Positions 37,801 through 52,400 of a stretch of DNA of 64,000 bases are shown here, one piece after another. Each line of letters begins with the position of its first letter. Within the stretch, counting starts at the first letter, position 1. Made by a program: the position numbers and the translations under genes. This DNA is from Pachypanchax playfairii (taxonomy: Eukaryota; Chordata; Actinopteri; Cyprinodontiformes; Aplocheilidae): positions 1,520,656-1,584,655 of the forward strand of contig SSNP01000006.1 in the NCBI GenBank assembly GCA_006937955.1, written 5' to 3'. The notes under the pieces are model-generated. The model had not been told where the DNA came from. It did no database searches and worked only from the letters and a program-made list of their open reading frames with translations.

Positions 37801-40800
37801 ACAGTCGTGGTTCAGGAATTCAGGAATCCTCGTTTCCTTCGTCTTTGTGTGTGTGTTAATCTCCCATTGTTTCACACTAGTGTAACAGAGGAAGAAGGTT
37901 AAGCTTAGAGCTGTGGTGCAACACATACACCAAAATCAAACGATTGTATAAATACATGCACAGCCACACATGCACAGATGGTTGCAGTGTCACTGCTGAA
38001 GCCTCTGGACCACAACCATCCTGTTTTTATCAGAGTTCCCGTACTTGTTTTTTTTTCTTCTTCTTGTAGATAAAAACAGAAATTAGTCAGGTTAAAGAAC
38101 TGCTTTGTATGAAAGGTACTCTGTCTGTTCTCCTGATAAACAGTCATCTATTTCTAACATTCCTGCTTCACGGTAGCTTGTTACTGATACAGACTTGTGG
38201 CAAGTAACAAAACCAGATTTACAAGTAAGAGCATTGGGGCTTTATATTGAGGCAGAAGGTTATTGGTTTAATTTGTTTATGTTTCTAAATAATACAAATG
38301 GTGAATGTGCTAAATTAATGGTTTTTGTTGAAATATTGTCTAATTCATATTTGTTTGTCTAATTTGAAATATTTATCAGTATTCTATTCAGATCAACATT
38401 ACAAAGCATTTTTAACTATGTAAACAAGAAGTGTCTCGTGTCAACGTCATGTGCAGTATCTCAAGTAAGGGTGTAACCAGCCATTTAGAGGACAGTTGAA
38501 ATATGCTAATACACTATTTATCTATCGTTTTGTATTTGCTCCTTTAATAAATACCGAATGAGTAACAAAATAACTGCTGCTGATTGCTGAGCTGACACCT
38601 GGTTGCAGGGCAGTTCAACCCAAAAGAACTCCGTAATATAGCAGGTGAAACAAACCAGTGGTCCAAACACATTATTTACAGTACTGGGCTGCTGTTCAGC
38701 TGATTAAGCCAAAATTATTGGACAGCAGAATTGATTCTATTTCATCAATGCTTTTACTTTTGCGCGCTGTTTTTGATTCACACACTCTCGGGGTGTGTCA
38801 TGTTGTTAGCAGTGTGTGTGGTGTGACTTCTCATTGTCAGGCTAAATGCATGTGAACTTCACTTTATCAAGCTTTGAGAAAAGGTTAAACTCCTCGTTTT
38901 GAAGTGGACCTGAGAGGTGTTGGATTATTCTGTTGTCTGTTTGCACATTTTAAGTGTTTTTACTTGACTGAGTGGGTGTTTTGTTGAAAGACAGGTGCTG
39001 CTAATTTAACACACTTGACTGGATTTAGTTTTCACCTCACCTGCCACCCCCCCACCCCCCACGGGGCCGTGCTGTACTAATGGCTGAGCTACGGAGCCGA
39101 TAAGCTTGAGCTGCCTGGGAAAGCAACAACCAGAGCTGCAGTCTCACACGTCTAAGAAGCAGAATCAGATGTTGCATGTGAATCATGCATATTTTGAATT
39201 AATCATCATACCTGTATGAAATGTTTTTATTGGGAAACTAAACACCTGAGATAATAACAGATAAAATGGCAAGTTTTAAAAGATTTCGTAGAGATCCACT
39301 GAGTGTGTGAGTCATGAAATGTGTCAGGATTTATTCTTGAGCTGTAAGTTTTTTATTCTTTTGGGAATATTTTTATGGTATTACATTGATTTTTGTTTTT
39401 CTCAAGGAAAATACTAATTACTTCTTCAGCTGCTCATGTCACAGGGTTTTAAAGGTGACATCTGTGTTGATCAAGAATCTGCAGAAATGTCTGTTATTTC
39501 ATAAATATCTTGTGTTTTTTCTCTAACAGTGACCTTTCTACTAATATTAGTATCTTATATGTTTGGGCTCAAATATTGACAACATGAAGCAGCAATATAA
39601 CCAAGAAAGAGAATAAAAAACAACATTTCCAGAGCTGCAATCCAGACGTTTACCTGTCCTGTCAGACATTACCCACACTTTGGAGTTCTAAACTAAAACC
39701 TCTCTGGATAATGTCTTCATGGCCTCATGGCTGTAGTATGAGTGAGATAATGGCTCAAAGCCTTGGACAAGAACCTGCAATCCAATGTGATTGGCTGCTT
39801 CTAACAGAAACATCAGTAGCCTGACGTGACCTCTCATCTTCTATAAGATAATCAGTTGTCTGCTGAGAGTTAAACGCTCAAGGCTCCTGTGTTAAAGGAT
39901 TAACTGTAAATAATATAAGCATAGTTTGGAAACACTGATGTCTAGGCTGATTTATTTCATTTAGCAAACAGAGTCACAGTGCAGGCAAAGTGAGACATTC
40001 AAGCATCAAACTTCACAGAAGAGGTTTTCTAACCCACAGCCAGAACTCTTTTAATGTGGGTTTGTGGAAAATTCTCAAAAACTGAAGGATTGCACAGTTT
40101 TTTCTCTTAATGCAAAATGTTATATTTATATGATCAGGTTTTAGAACTTTTTATTATTAATTTTAACACTTTATCAAGCTGCATTTCTCAAGGTCGTTGT
40201 TTTTTCCATCTTAATCACCTTTTCAGTTCCTGTCAGCATTTCAGAGCACCTAATCATCTATTGCTCAGCATGTCTGTCGGTCCAGGCTTTAACTGTGGAA
40301 CTTATTTACATAACATTTAAACTGTTAGGTTTAGTGTTCCATCCTGAAAGGTTATTTGAAATGAGAATTCCTGGGAGCTTTTTAGTTTCCCAGTCTTTAA
40401 AAATGCCTCAAATTTGTTAAGGAGTTTCTTTAAAAAAGTGTTTATTTGGGATTTATTAAAGGTAACAATCAGCGCTAAATGTGTTAGTAATTGTGTTGTT
40501 GGTATTTATATGCCTGTTTTTAGCTTGACCTTCCATTTGGCACATTGGAAAAGAAGAAACATTTGCCAGGCTGTCCTGTTGTCACTGATGGTGGCACCGA
40601 CTGATATGAGTCATCTGTGGTCTGTCTGCTGACTGAAGACACACAGTCTCTCCATCCACACTGCTTCTATCAGTCTTTTCTCTTTGCATCTCTTTGTGTC
40701 TCATCACTTTGTTTTGGTGTGTGTCTGCCTCCTTCTGTTCCTCGCTGCACTTGCTCATCTTTCTCACTTGATTATGTCTAAAATTCAGCCTTTGCTGTTT

Positions 40801-43800
40801 TTATATTTATAGTAGTTACATTTTCTTGCTTTCACTTGACTACAGTGAACTCGAGCAGTTCTCCTAGGTCTTATTTTTGTTTCCTTTACCCTCGGTGGCT
40901 CACGGGGGGTAAAAAACCTTATTGTCACATTATGCATCACATCAGATGTGAAGGAAATGTTTGTTCCATCCAATATGTAGCAAGTTCCTCCTAAATCTAT
41001 ACATAGACTATACTATCTGCTTCCCTCTGTCATGCTAGGTAAACATGGAGGGGCGTGTTTTCACCTCAACTAGAGTAGAAATACAACAAACACATTCATC
41101 ACAATGTGTTTTAGGATTCTTTCAGACTTTTAATAAGTTCATTTCTCTTTCATCGTTTCTTCTCTCACCCATACTTTACAGTGCCACACAGTCACACACA
41201 TACTGGATCTAAAAAATGAGAACCAGCAATTCATGTCTTCTCTGAAAGACCATCTTTTATTTATGTGCTTTATATATAATTCCTCTCCTGCCCCTCTAGC
41301 TTGGCTGCTACGTATAAAAATAGTTCACTAGAGAATCATCCTCTGTCTGCTGCTCTCTCTGATGAATACTTGCATTTGATGAAAACTGGAAAAGAATGTT
41401 TCTAATTCACATTGAAGTCCACATATTTCTCAGCTGTCACAGACAGTCTGAGTGTGCATGAGGATGTGATGGGACTGAGTTACATATAACTGGTTATAAA
41501 TGTGTGTGAAATAATTCAAATTATTCTTGGTTGTGGATGATAAAGTGGGTGTTACTTAACTGGAAGGAAGAAGGAAAAACATTTCAGGTTTTCATAATGA
41601 ATGAGTTGGAATGTTGATAACACTGCCTTGCAGCAAGAAGGTCCTGAGTTTGAAACCCTGCTGGGGCCTGTTGGTATTCTCCAGGGACTCAGGTTTGTGT
41701 GAAGGGTCAGTTGTCTCTGTGGCCCCGTGGACGGCGACTTGTTCAGACTTGTGTACGCCGCCTCTCGCTCAGTCAAAAGCAGTAAATAGATAGATTGATG
41801 GAAATAAGTTGCATAATCTGGACATCCATTTGATGTTTCAACACTGCAAATTGTTCCCTGTATGTTTCAGAGTCTCTGATCTGTTTCTCCCTGTTCATTC
41901 TTTTAGGCTCGTAATGTAAACACCGGAGAGCTGGCTGCTATCAAAGTCATCAAACTGGAACCGGGTCAGTTACCTCGTCTTTCTATCTGTTTATCTCCTT
42001 TTTTGTCTCCATATTATATGCTCTGTTTCTTCATCACTCTCCCTCTTCTGTCAACTTCAATTCTTGTATTTTTCTCTCCTCTGGAAGCTTTTTTTATTTT
42101 TTATCTTTTACAAACCCCATTTTTCTCATTTCCCCTTAGTCTTATTTAAAACTCACGGGTTAGTTCCCTTATTTGTTTTTTCTTCTACTGGTTTCTGCCC
42201 TTTTTTAAGGAAGGAGCTCAGAACAGGACTCTTCAAACATTAATTGTTGTTTAAATATTAACAAGATTAAATAAAACGTTACCAAAACCCTGTTTGCTTC
42301 TTTTAATCAGTTTTTAGTTATTCTTTTCAGTTTAATAAGTTCTGTTTAGCCGTGTTCTATTTAAGGTTTGGTTTGAGGACACATTATTGCCATCATGATG
42401 TGTGTGTACGTGTTTTGGCTGCAGGTGAGGACTTTGCTGTCGTCCAGCAGGAGATCTTAATGATGAAAGATTGTAAACACTCCAACATCGTAGCCTATTT
42501 TGGCAGTTATCTCCGGTAGGTGTGTGAATGTGTGTGTCTTACGTGCAAGATATGGTTACAGCTGTTATTCAGCTGCACACTGTTGATATCAGAGTGATAT
42601 TTTACTGTTTGAAACAAGAACACATAATCTGTTATGGAACTTTGCAGTGAAATTGCACATTTGAGAGGTTGTGATTGTGTTTGTTTAGGAGAGATAAGTT
42701 ATGGATCAGCATGGAGTACTGTGGAGGAGGTTCTCTGCAGGATATTTATCACGGTAAAAGCAACATGCAGCCACATAGAAACATACTCACACAGTCCACT
42801 GTGGTGTTTTAATATAAGATTATTTCTTCTTTCCTGCTGCCTTTTCACAGTAACCGGGCCTTTGTCAGAGTCACAGATAGCCTATATGTCACGGGAGACC
42901 CTACAGGTAGTGTACACATTATACACACTGTAAACATCCTGTATTCCTGATGGAAATGTTGATTATTTAGATGTTTTGTCCTTTACTTCAGCTGGAATGC
43001 TTTCACTTCTTCTCTTTGTGTAGTAGGGTGCCACTGTACTGAAAATAAACTGCATTTTCTATGATATTAACACAATAAATAATTTTCAAATGATAACTAA
43101 TTTTATCCACAAAAGTTCAGTTGTAAATGAATCATCTGAAAGAAAAACTTAGAACAACAGAATTATGTACATAACAATAAAAACCAGTAACATAAATGCT
43201 GCATTCCTGTTTGCAGGGTTTATATTACCTACATAATAAAGGCAAAATGCACAGAGACATCAAGGTGAGTCCTGACCAAACTTCTCAGAGTAGACAGTAT
43301 ATAGAAAATGATCAAATCTATAAGTTTTATTGGTTATTTATTTGTATTATTTCAATAATGCAGCTCTGTTAATAAAATAAATTAGATACTTTTTCTCTGA
43401 AAGAAGTTGTTTTGAGGAGTTGAGCCACAGAATAGTTTGGTACTAATATGAGATCTGTTTGGTTTTGTACAGGGAGCCAACATCCTACTAACTGACAACG
43501 GCTACGTCAAACTTGGTGAGAGGAAACAATCTCTCATGTCACCTCCTGCTATGAAAATCTAATCTAATGACCTTTTACTGACTTGAGTTTGGGTCTTCTG
43601 TTTTTCTTTAGCTGACTTTGGTGTATCAGCCCAGATCACAGCGACTCTTGCTAAAAGGAAGTCATTCATTGGAACGCCTTACTGGTGAGTTTTACCTCCT
43701 CTGACAGCTCATGCCTGTATCCATGCAGGTATCCATGCAGGTATGGTGAATGTGTAACAACACCCTGTTGCATGCAAGTCTTCTTTAATTGGTTGGGTAA

Positions 43801-46486
43801 ACGTGTGAGTGAGTTATCTGATATTTAGCTGATCCGATGTTCTCAGTGTGTTTCATTCATAACTCTGCTGCACTATTAGTTCAGATAAATAATTAATTAC
43901 AAATGTAAGTGGTTACTGAGTTAATAAAAAAACAGAAAGGTGAATTTTGTTTACTTCACCTTATATTTTTTCATCTTTATCTCCTTCCATCTCTGACCAT
44001 CTGTTTCTCTGTAATTCTCCAGGATGGCGCCAGAGGTAGCAGCAGTTGAGAGGAAGGGAGGCTACAATCAGCTGTGTGATATCTGGGCTGTGGGTATTAC
44101 TGCAATAGAGCTGGCAGAACTACAGCCACCCATGTTTGAACTTCACCCAATGAGGTAAACTGGTCAAGCTAAGATGGCATTTACACAGTTCTGCAGACCT
44201 GTTGAGCACCAGAACATTTTTTATGTCTGAACATAAAAAATTAATTTCTCAATATTTTATTCCTACTTGATATCATTGTGTATTCAGTTATTTCACAGCT
44301 ATGCCACACAGCTCTCCAGGAAAGATCTGAGGTGTTGATTGGTTGTTATGTTTCCCCTCAGGGCTCTGTTCTTAATGACCAAGAGTAACTTTCAGCCTCC
44401 TAAGTTGAAAGATAAACTCAAATGGTGAGACGGCAGCCTGTCCATGAATTATTTGACTTCATCCAAAAAGCGGCTGTGATTAACAGCTGCAGTCCAGTAA
44501 TATACTCTTCTTTATCTTCTTTCTTCTTACCCAACAGGACAAATAATTTCCACCATTTTGTCAAATTAGCTCTAACCAAGAAACCAAATAAAAGACCAAC
44601 AGCTGAGAAACTGCTGCAGGTGAGAAATCTAATTTCTTTAAAGCAAACAAACTGCCATGCAGGTGATATTATAGATACAGATAAAATTGGATTTCAACAA
44701 TAAATCCTTTGATATTGATTTTTCTCTGCTCTTATTGGAACTTCCATCTTACACTACTCACCAAAAGTTAGAGATATTTGGCTTTTGGGAAATCTATGGA
44801 AACATAAACTGTTCACACTACAGTGATGTTACATCATGAAGGAGGGCATTTAAGTAGAAACATGATGGTGATTTTTTTCATCTCAAACAATTTCTTGAAA
44901 CTAAAGCCAGCAACAGTTGGTGAGTAAACAACAAAAAACACATCAGTGTCTCAGTAACATGTCATGTGACCTTAAGCGTCAGTTACAGCTTGACAACAAC
45001 ATCTCATGATGTTCACAAGTCAACTTATTGTCTGCTGAGTCATGACCTCACACTTTTCTTGAAGGACCTCATGTCATTAAGGTTCTGGGGTTCAAAGGGA
45101 TGCAGTTAATCCCTGGATTCAGGTCTGGAGAAAGTCCAGGTCCCTCTATTCGAGGTAACTCAGTCTCCAACTGTTCCCTAATGATGAGACCTGATGAGAA
45201 TGATCTGGATTCTTGTGGTCCATGAAGATGAAATGAGGCCTGTTGTTCATGCAAGGACACGATGACTGGATTCATGATGTTAATCAAGTAGTTTGGGTTC
45301 ATCACTTTAACATTCACAAAGTGTAGGACAGTTCTGTATTGACTAGACACGCCTGTCCACACTGTAAGACCTGCACCAAAGACCCATCTGGTAACACAGG
45401 AGTCTGATACAGAGTGTCTAATTGATGTCTCCAGCATTATTGGCCTCCATCATTTCAGAGATCAGCTCTGATGCTCTCTGGTCTCTGATCCAGTGTAAAG
45501 ACTCCCTGGCCCATGAAAGACCATGACTTCTGTGTCTGGTGTGGTCAGGTACCTTTGCGGGTCGTCTAACACAAAGACTACACTGATGTAAACTGTTTCG
45601 AATGTTCTCAGCTCCCTTAAATGTTCCTGGAGTTGAGTTACCTTCATCCTCCAGTTCCACAGGTCACTGTTCACAATGAAGCATCAGCAGTGTGGGACGT
45701 GGACAAAGGATGTCCACTTCTGTCTTTCTGTGGCTCTTCCAGCGTCTTTGTTGCAACCTACTGATGAAACTCTGTGGCACTCACAGCGACCACTTCCATC
45801 TGAGAACATCCTGTTTGAAGCCTCATGATGGCGAGGTGTTGATCAGCTGTTAGTTGTTGTCTCATGGATTTATAAACGTGAACAGCATGATGATGAGGAG
45901 GATGTTTAAATAACTCTGACTGAACCAGGAAATATTTTGGGTCGATCCATGGATAAAACTGTTGTTTAAGTTCCTTGTTGGAGAACAAGTTGTGTAAAAA
46001 GTAGTGAAACATTGAACAGTTGGATATCTAATTCGAAGGTTTAGGAAAGGTCACCTGTAAATATCATAGTGCATCTTAGGTTCATCCTGAAATAAACTCA
46101 TTATGATTAGTGTATCTGCAGATCAGCATGTGTTTTAGTTTACATACTGTTAGTGTAACATTAACTGGAGAAACACGTCTGTTATTTTAAAAAACAAAGA
46201 GCAGAAAAAGTTTTTTACTAGTTTATTTGTAAACCATCACTAAGTTTAACAGGAATTTATAAGTATGTGACATATAAGTTATTAATATGTTTAAAAGTAA
46301 AGGTAAACAAATAAACTGTTTTGAAGAATAACAAAAGGGGAACTGACTCCTTCCTCGTCTGTCTTTCAGCACCCGTTTGTGTCCCAGCCTCTCAGCAGAA
46401 CGCTCGCCATCGAGCTGCTGGACAAAGCCAGCAACCCCGACCACAGCACGTTCAACGACTTTGATGATGACGACCCTGAACCTGAG
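34855..46486 (+). CDS. map4k3: map4k3 exons 1-12: kinase domain
   Basis: Exons: 34855-34950, 41907-41964, 42425-42515, 42689-42753, 42851-42906, 43217-43264, 43473-43515, 43612-43684, 44023-44154, 44362-44424, 44538-44619, 46370-46486. Visible catalytic parts: Gly loop IGSGTYGDV (22-30), ATP-anchoring Lys45 in AAIKVIK, catalytic HRD with Asp136 in HRDIKGAN, DFG at 154-156, Ser170 in AKRKSFIGTPYW, and APEV. Ser170 corresponds to the activation-loop phosphosite known in human MAP4K3. All are intact, so the kinase should be active. The long first intron (7 kb) follows the exon with the Gly loop. Exon 12 ends in an acidic stretch (DDDDPEPE). Confidence 0.95.
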
Positions 46487-49400
46487 GTAATAATTGTCCT
46501 CTTTACTGTTAACTGTTCAAACTACAGTATCATCAGGCTGGTACAGAGAAATGATGGAGTTCTGCTGGATTTCTCTCCCCTCTTAAATTGTATCCTTCTG
46601 TCTTCCCATTTTGGTCTTTCATTGATGTTCTTGTCTAATCCTCAGCATTGACATGACTCTCTCCTCATCCTTCTGGTTCATTTGATTCGTTTTTATCCTC
46701 TCCCCTCTCTCCTTCCCTTCTTCACTCTCTTTTTTTTCTTATTAATTTCTTACTTCGCTTCTCTTGTCTTTCCTGTTCTTTTCCTTCTCGTAGCACTTCT
46801 CTTTTCTCTCTATCTTTCACCTCCCTCTTCCTACCTTCACTATATTTTTCTTGTCCTTTCATCTCCTCCCTTCATCCTCTTTCTCCTCCTCAGTTTAAGT
46901 ACAGAGGTCATTTCCTCCCCATAAGCCCCGGTGCTCGACGTGCACCTCGTTTTGCAGCTCGTAGGAAGGTACTTATGTCTGCTGCAGTGGTTTGATCCTA
47001 ACACGAACTGTTCTGCATCTTTTTAAGAGTTTATTATGTTTGACCAGGATGATAGAACTGAATGAATAGAGTGAGTTCCATTCTGTTCAGTATCTGCTGG
47101 AGTTGTCATGGAAGTTAGCTTCAGTATGTGACATTCAGGCTGTTGATATATTATCACAGCTGTTGTATAGTTTAACATTCTAGTGAGGATTTGTACTTAA
47201 TGTTTTTATTTAACAAAATAATTAAATTATTACTGTTATTTCTCTTAAATATTTAATGAACCTGATCTCTAAAAGTAAAGATATTAAAGCTTGTTTTTTG
47301 CTCTTTAATTATTAATAAACTTTAGGATGAAACCATAAAACTTAACTGTGCATCTTTATTTGCATGAACATACTTCCATTAATAATGTGCAAATTATTTA
47401 ACGGAATTCTGACCATGATAACATCAATGAGGTATTTTGGCAGATATAAGCAGCCATGTTGGCTATTTCATAAAAGATGAGTATTTAGGGAAATGGCTTT
47501 ATTCATCACAGTTTTGTGATGACAGCAGAAATGATAATGAAATGATGGTGTTGGTGGAAAAGGCTTCCAAAACACCAGAAATGTGTGTTTTGAGTTGGAG
47601 CGTTTTAAAAATACAACTTTGATATAAACTCTGCTTTACACGCATGGTGTGAGGTTGCTGTGTTTTTTTTTTCTTTGAAAAACTAAATAGTTTTGAGGGA
47701 TTTTTTTACACTGATGGTCTAAATGCTGTTTACAAATAGATTAACTGTAAGACACATTAATGTAAGAGACAATATTTCAGCTTACAGAAGAGGAGACGTT
47801 GTTGCCAGGGAAGAACTGTGTTCTCCTGTTACTGTGTTGTGTTGCTATGTTTTGGATGCTCTGTTGCAATGTGTTGTTGGCTGTTTTGCTGTGTCATAAA
47901 AAACCAGACCCACAGGAAATAGCAGAGGGATCAAGTGTTTTTTTATTTTTTATTCACTTTTTAAATCAATTGTTTTCTTCTAGTTTACTACACTGTGTAT
48001 AATCATTTAGATTTTTCTCATTTATCTTTCTTTTCAGTCTCCAGTGTCTGTTCCTCATCGTATCCGTTCCACCAGCAGGAGCACCAGGGAAGGAAAAACC
48101 CTGTCTGAGATCACCTGTGAGTCCCCACACAGAGTCCACAGTGTTTAAACTGTCCCCTCGTTCTATTTAAACCTCCCCTCCTTGTCTTTCTGCTTATCTT
48201 TTTGTCTCATCACAGTTGAACAGGCGAAGTTTGATCCTCTTTTAAGAAAGGAGACAGAACCTCATCACGAGCCGGTGAGTAATCAGGCGTGGCGTTATGT
48301 TTGTATGCATGCAGGTGAGATTATGTTGCTCCCCACCTAATAACAGGAAACTAATCCCTGCTGTTGTCAGTCTGCAGTGAACCATAGATGATGCCCGTCC
48401 ATATGTTTATAATTTAGAAAATGTCAGAATACAGTGAGGTTTATGGAGCATTTTGCAACAATATGTTTATCTCTAAAGAAAACCTCCAAAAATATGCCAA
48501 TGGAGCAGATTATTTTGTGTGTTCAGGGAGTTTTTATGAGATTTTGGCAGACTGGTTTAAGGGAAGCGGGAGAGTTTAGCTGCTTTGCTTTAGAAGACTT
48601 TAAAAGGCTGCAGAAAAGTCTTGTGTTGAATGTGTCAGACCTACATCCCCTCACACCCTCTCACACTTTCATCCTTTTAATCACTTTCTCAGCTGTCCCC
48701 TCTAATCTGATCGGCTAAGAAATGCTCTTAACCCTAGAACAGTAACGTAAAAATTAGTTGTTAATAATTTTAACGTGTCTTCACCAAGAAAAGGAAGGCG
48801 AGGAAAGGTGAAAAATATTTAAGAAAATTAAAATTAGTAACAACTAATCTTAACATTTCTTCACCTTTCCTCAACTTCATTAACGTTGGGGGTATTTTAT
48901 CTGATATAATATCCCAGATAAAATACAGTTTTCATTAATTTATGTCAAATTAAACAATGAAAATCTCATGACAAAATTGTGGGTGAAAATCACCTGACGT
49001 TAGTGTTCTAGGGTTAAAATCAAATCCTTACCTTCCTCCTTCCTCTGTACTGATAAGTTATAAATGTAATCAACATTATTAATGTGTGAAACATTATTGA
49101 AGGTATTAAAACAATTTTTTTTTTTCATGAGTTTTTTCATCTCACTGACCACCATTGTTTTCTTTGAGGTCCATTTTCATCAGTTATTAGCACATTTAGA
49201 TTCCAGCAGATTATAATGATTGTTGTGTGTAACATTGGACATAAATCAAACACACACATAATTACAGTATACTTCATTCTGTATTTAAAATCAACATGTT
49301 TTTGATGCCTCTGTTGATTTTATTGACACTCTTTGTTTAACTGTTGGGGGGGGTTGTTTAGCTTCCATCCTCACACGTTTAGCCCCGTCTTCCTTCCTGG

Positions 49401-52400
49401 TTTGACTGTAACACCTGTCTCGCTGATCCGTTTACCTCTGGGCCTGTTTGGAATTCCTTTTTCACCCGTTGTCCTCCTTCTTGCCCCCATGTCTCCATTC
49501 CTCCGTGTTTCTTCCATTAGTCCAGGTTAATGTATTAACTGAGGTCTCTCTCGCTCTGTCTTGCTGACCAGTGTGATTCTGAGCCCTATCTGGACTGTGT
49601 TGAGGAACTCTACTATACTGCGAGATCTAATCTGGTAGTACTCCCTCAGTATCTGCCTCATTCGTCTATCCGTCTACCAATATATTAGATACTTTCTTTA
49701 CTTGTTTCATCTCTTCCTTACTGCTTTCACTTGTTCATTCATCATCTGTTGTTAAAGGATGAGCTCTTCTCCCTGTTTGGGGTCTTTTGGTTTCCGAGCT
49801 GCTGTTTTCTCCGTCGTTCCTTCAGTCTTTCACAGTGCTGGTTCTTCCCTCTGCATGATGTTCTGACTTTTCCAACATTTTGCCTCACTAACTGGTGTTG
49901 TAGTTGTCGTTGTCAAGAGACTGTCATTGTTGTTTTCATGTTATACATGTGATGCACACTTTAACATGTGCAGAGGAAGGTTGGAGGTCAGATTTAAAGT
50001 CTGAGCTGCAACTATAAAGGCTTGTAGTTCTCACTTTGAGTGTTTACTGTGTTTGTTTGACATTCTCTCTACAGACTGTTTCTCTGTTAAAGATTGTTTT
50101 CTAACCTTTTTATATTCTGTAATTGACCAATACCATTGGACCTTATTTAATTTATATTTAGCTGCATGCATGCTGCATGATCTTTATCCTGTAAAATATT
50201 TCTGTGATACAGTGACATTCTCACGCCCTGGTTTCATCATATTCATCAGAATATAGATTACCTGATCAGATTGATTTAAAAACAAACATAAATGTGAATC
50301 AAAAATTATTCAGTTATTTAGCAATCCCTTTTAAATATTCAATAAATCTGGTTAACTGGCACAAAACCAAGTATTACATCCAGATGAGTTTATTTTGCTA
50401 CAGTTTTAGCAGGTTTGTTGAAACTAAGCAGAATAACTGCAAACATCTCCATACTGCCACCTTGAAATGAGAAGTTTCTGATATTTTTTTTGTATTTTTG
50501 TTATTAGGAAAGAGGAAAACTATAAGATTTTGGAATCTATTTCTGAATTAATCAGTGATTTAAATACAAATTATCAGCCAGAGTTTAGTGTTTACACTTA
50601 ACACTGAGGTGTAACTCTACCTCTGTAAAGAAATCACTGGAAAAAAGCCTGAAAATCCATGAATTGTTCAAATCAAGTTCAGTTTGTTAGATATTGTAAT
50701 TCACGTGTATTCTGTAATTGACAGTAACATTATCTTACCAGAACAATCCTGGTAAAATAAATAACTAAACATGTTTTATTGGCCTGCTTGCTTTAGCTTC
50801 TTTAAATAACTCATAACTCCTGTCAGCTAAAATAAAGGTGACTATTTTACTATTAACAGGAAATAATGTTATAAAACTAAAATAAAAAACATTTAGTTAA
50901 TCTTGCAAAAATATAAAAAAAATTCCACTGTTTGGGTTTTGAATAAATAATTGTGCTTTGAAAGGGAATTCTTATATGTACCTGCTGTTAAAATAAAATC
51001 AGAAATGTATGTTTTAAAATAATAATTTTAGTTTCCTGGTTTAACCTCCAGCCGGCTGCTGCAGCAGCCACATGTGGTGATTTGGTTGAGGACTTCTTAA
51101 TTGTTATCATTTTCATCTAAATGTAGTTTTTATGTCCCTGAGGAAACTAAGTATATAGCATATGTAAATAAACCTGATATAATGTACGACGCCGAAGTAC
51201 TAACGTGATTTTCTTTTTTAGGATTTGTACGGACATGATTCGCCAAATCTGCTGGGAGAAAACAAGTACGTTTTATCTTTGTGTTTGTTTCCTCTTTGTT
51301 TCTCCATCCTCAAACTTAAATTTAATCTTTACTTGAAAAAAATCAAAGAAATATTTTATTGATGAAGTCACACATTTCCATTTGTTTCACAAACAGGAGC
51401 CTCCTTAAATCTGTGGAGGAGGAGCTCCAGCAAAGGTGAGTCAGACCTTTTCAAATCCAGATCAGCCGACGTCTTTAACTACGCTCGCTCATCAGCCAAT
51501 CATTTAACGACAGGACTAATTGTGCCAATCACATGTAACTAATGCAGCTGTAATAATGTGATGAGTCCAGGCATCATAACGCCCAGTGTTTGAGGTCCTG
51601 CTGTTTGGTTTGCTCTGCTGTGGCTTGCGCTATGCTTCCATGCCATCAGGAGAATGCTTTGCTGCTTAGGAGCTTCCTGCAGAGAGCATGGCTCCCACAC
51701 AAATACACACATGTACACATTCCTTGTGCATTCACACACATGCTCACATAGCTGTGTAATTAAAGATGCAACAGGCTTAATGTAGTAATTATGCCAGCTG
51801 GAGAAATTCTTATTTGCGCAAAAGATGATTATTATTCAGGTGGTTTGTGATTTTATGAGACTTTTAAAAAGTTGTGAGTCACTGCAGTTTGTTAAAGATT
51901 AGTTTTTACATCTATAGGAAGGAGGAGAGACTGTAGGACGATGTTTGACGCCAAAATCAACTTTTCTCCCATTAATCAGGATTGTGCAGATGTTATCATG
52001 TCTATGTGTTAGTTCTGTGTCTGTAAGAAAAGCATAATGTTTTCAGTAACGTTAATTCCACTTTTAGAATGTAGGCTTTTCTTTTTTTTACAAATTTCAT
52101 CTGTTTTTTGTAAATTAAAGGAGAAATAGTGGCTGTGTCACAATTTGAGATTGAACTTGTTCAATCATGTCTTAAATTCCAGTTTTTTAGTTTACAGCCT
52201 GTTGTATAAAGTAGACATCTGGTCTATGTTTTTAATAGCTTCTGAGGTGAAGAATAATGTAAATAGCCAGTTAAAGTCTTTATTTTTCGGGGTGGCTGTT
52301 CCAGTGCTGGTCCTGAGCCAGCGTCTAGTTTGGAATCAGTTCTGAGATTATGATGTGAATACATCTTTATTTGCTGCATAAATTGACACTCATCATGTGT

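Noticed and set aside
45069..45660. Overlapping - strand frames that could be called a gene
   Set aside because: They carry broken transposase motifs (SPDLNP) of a dead Tc1-type element rather than a host gene.
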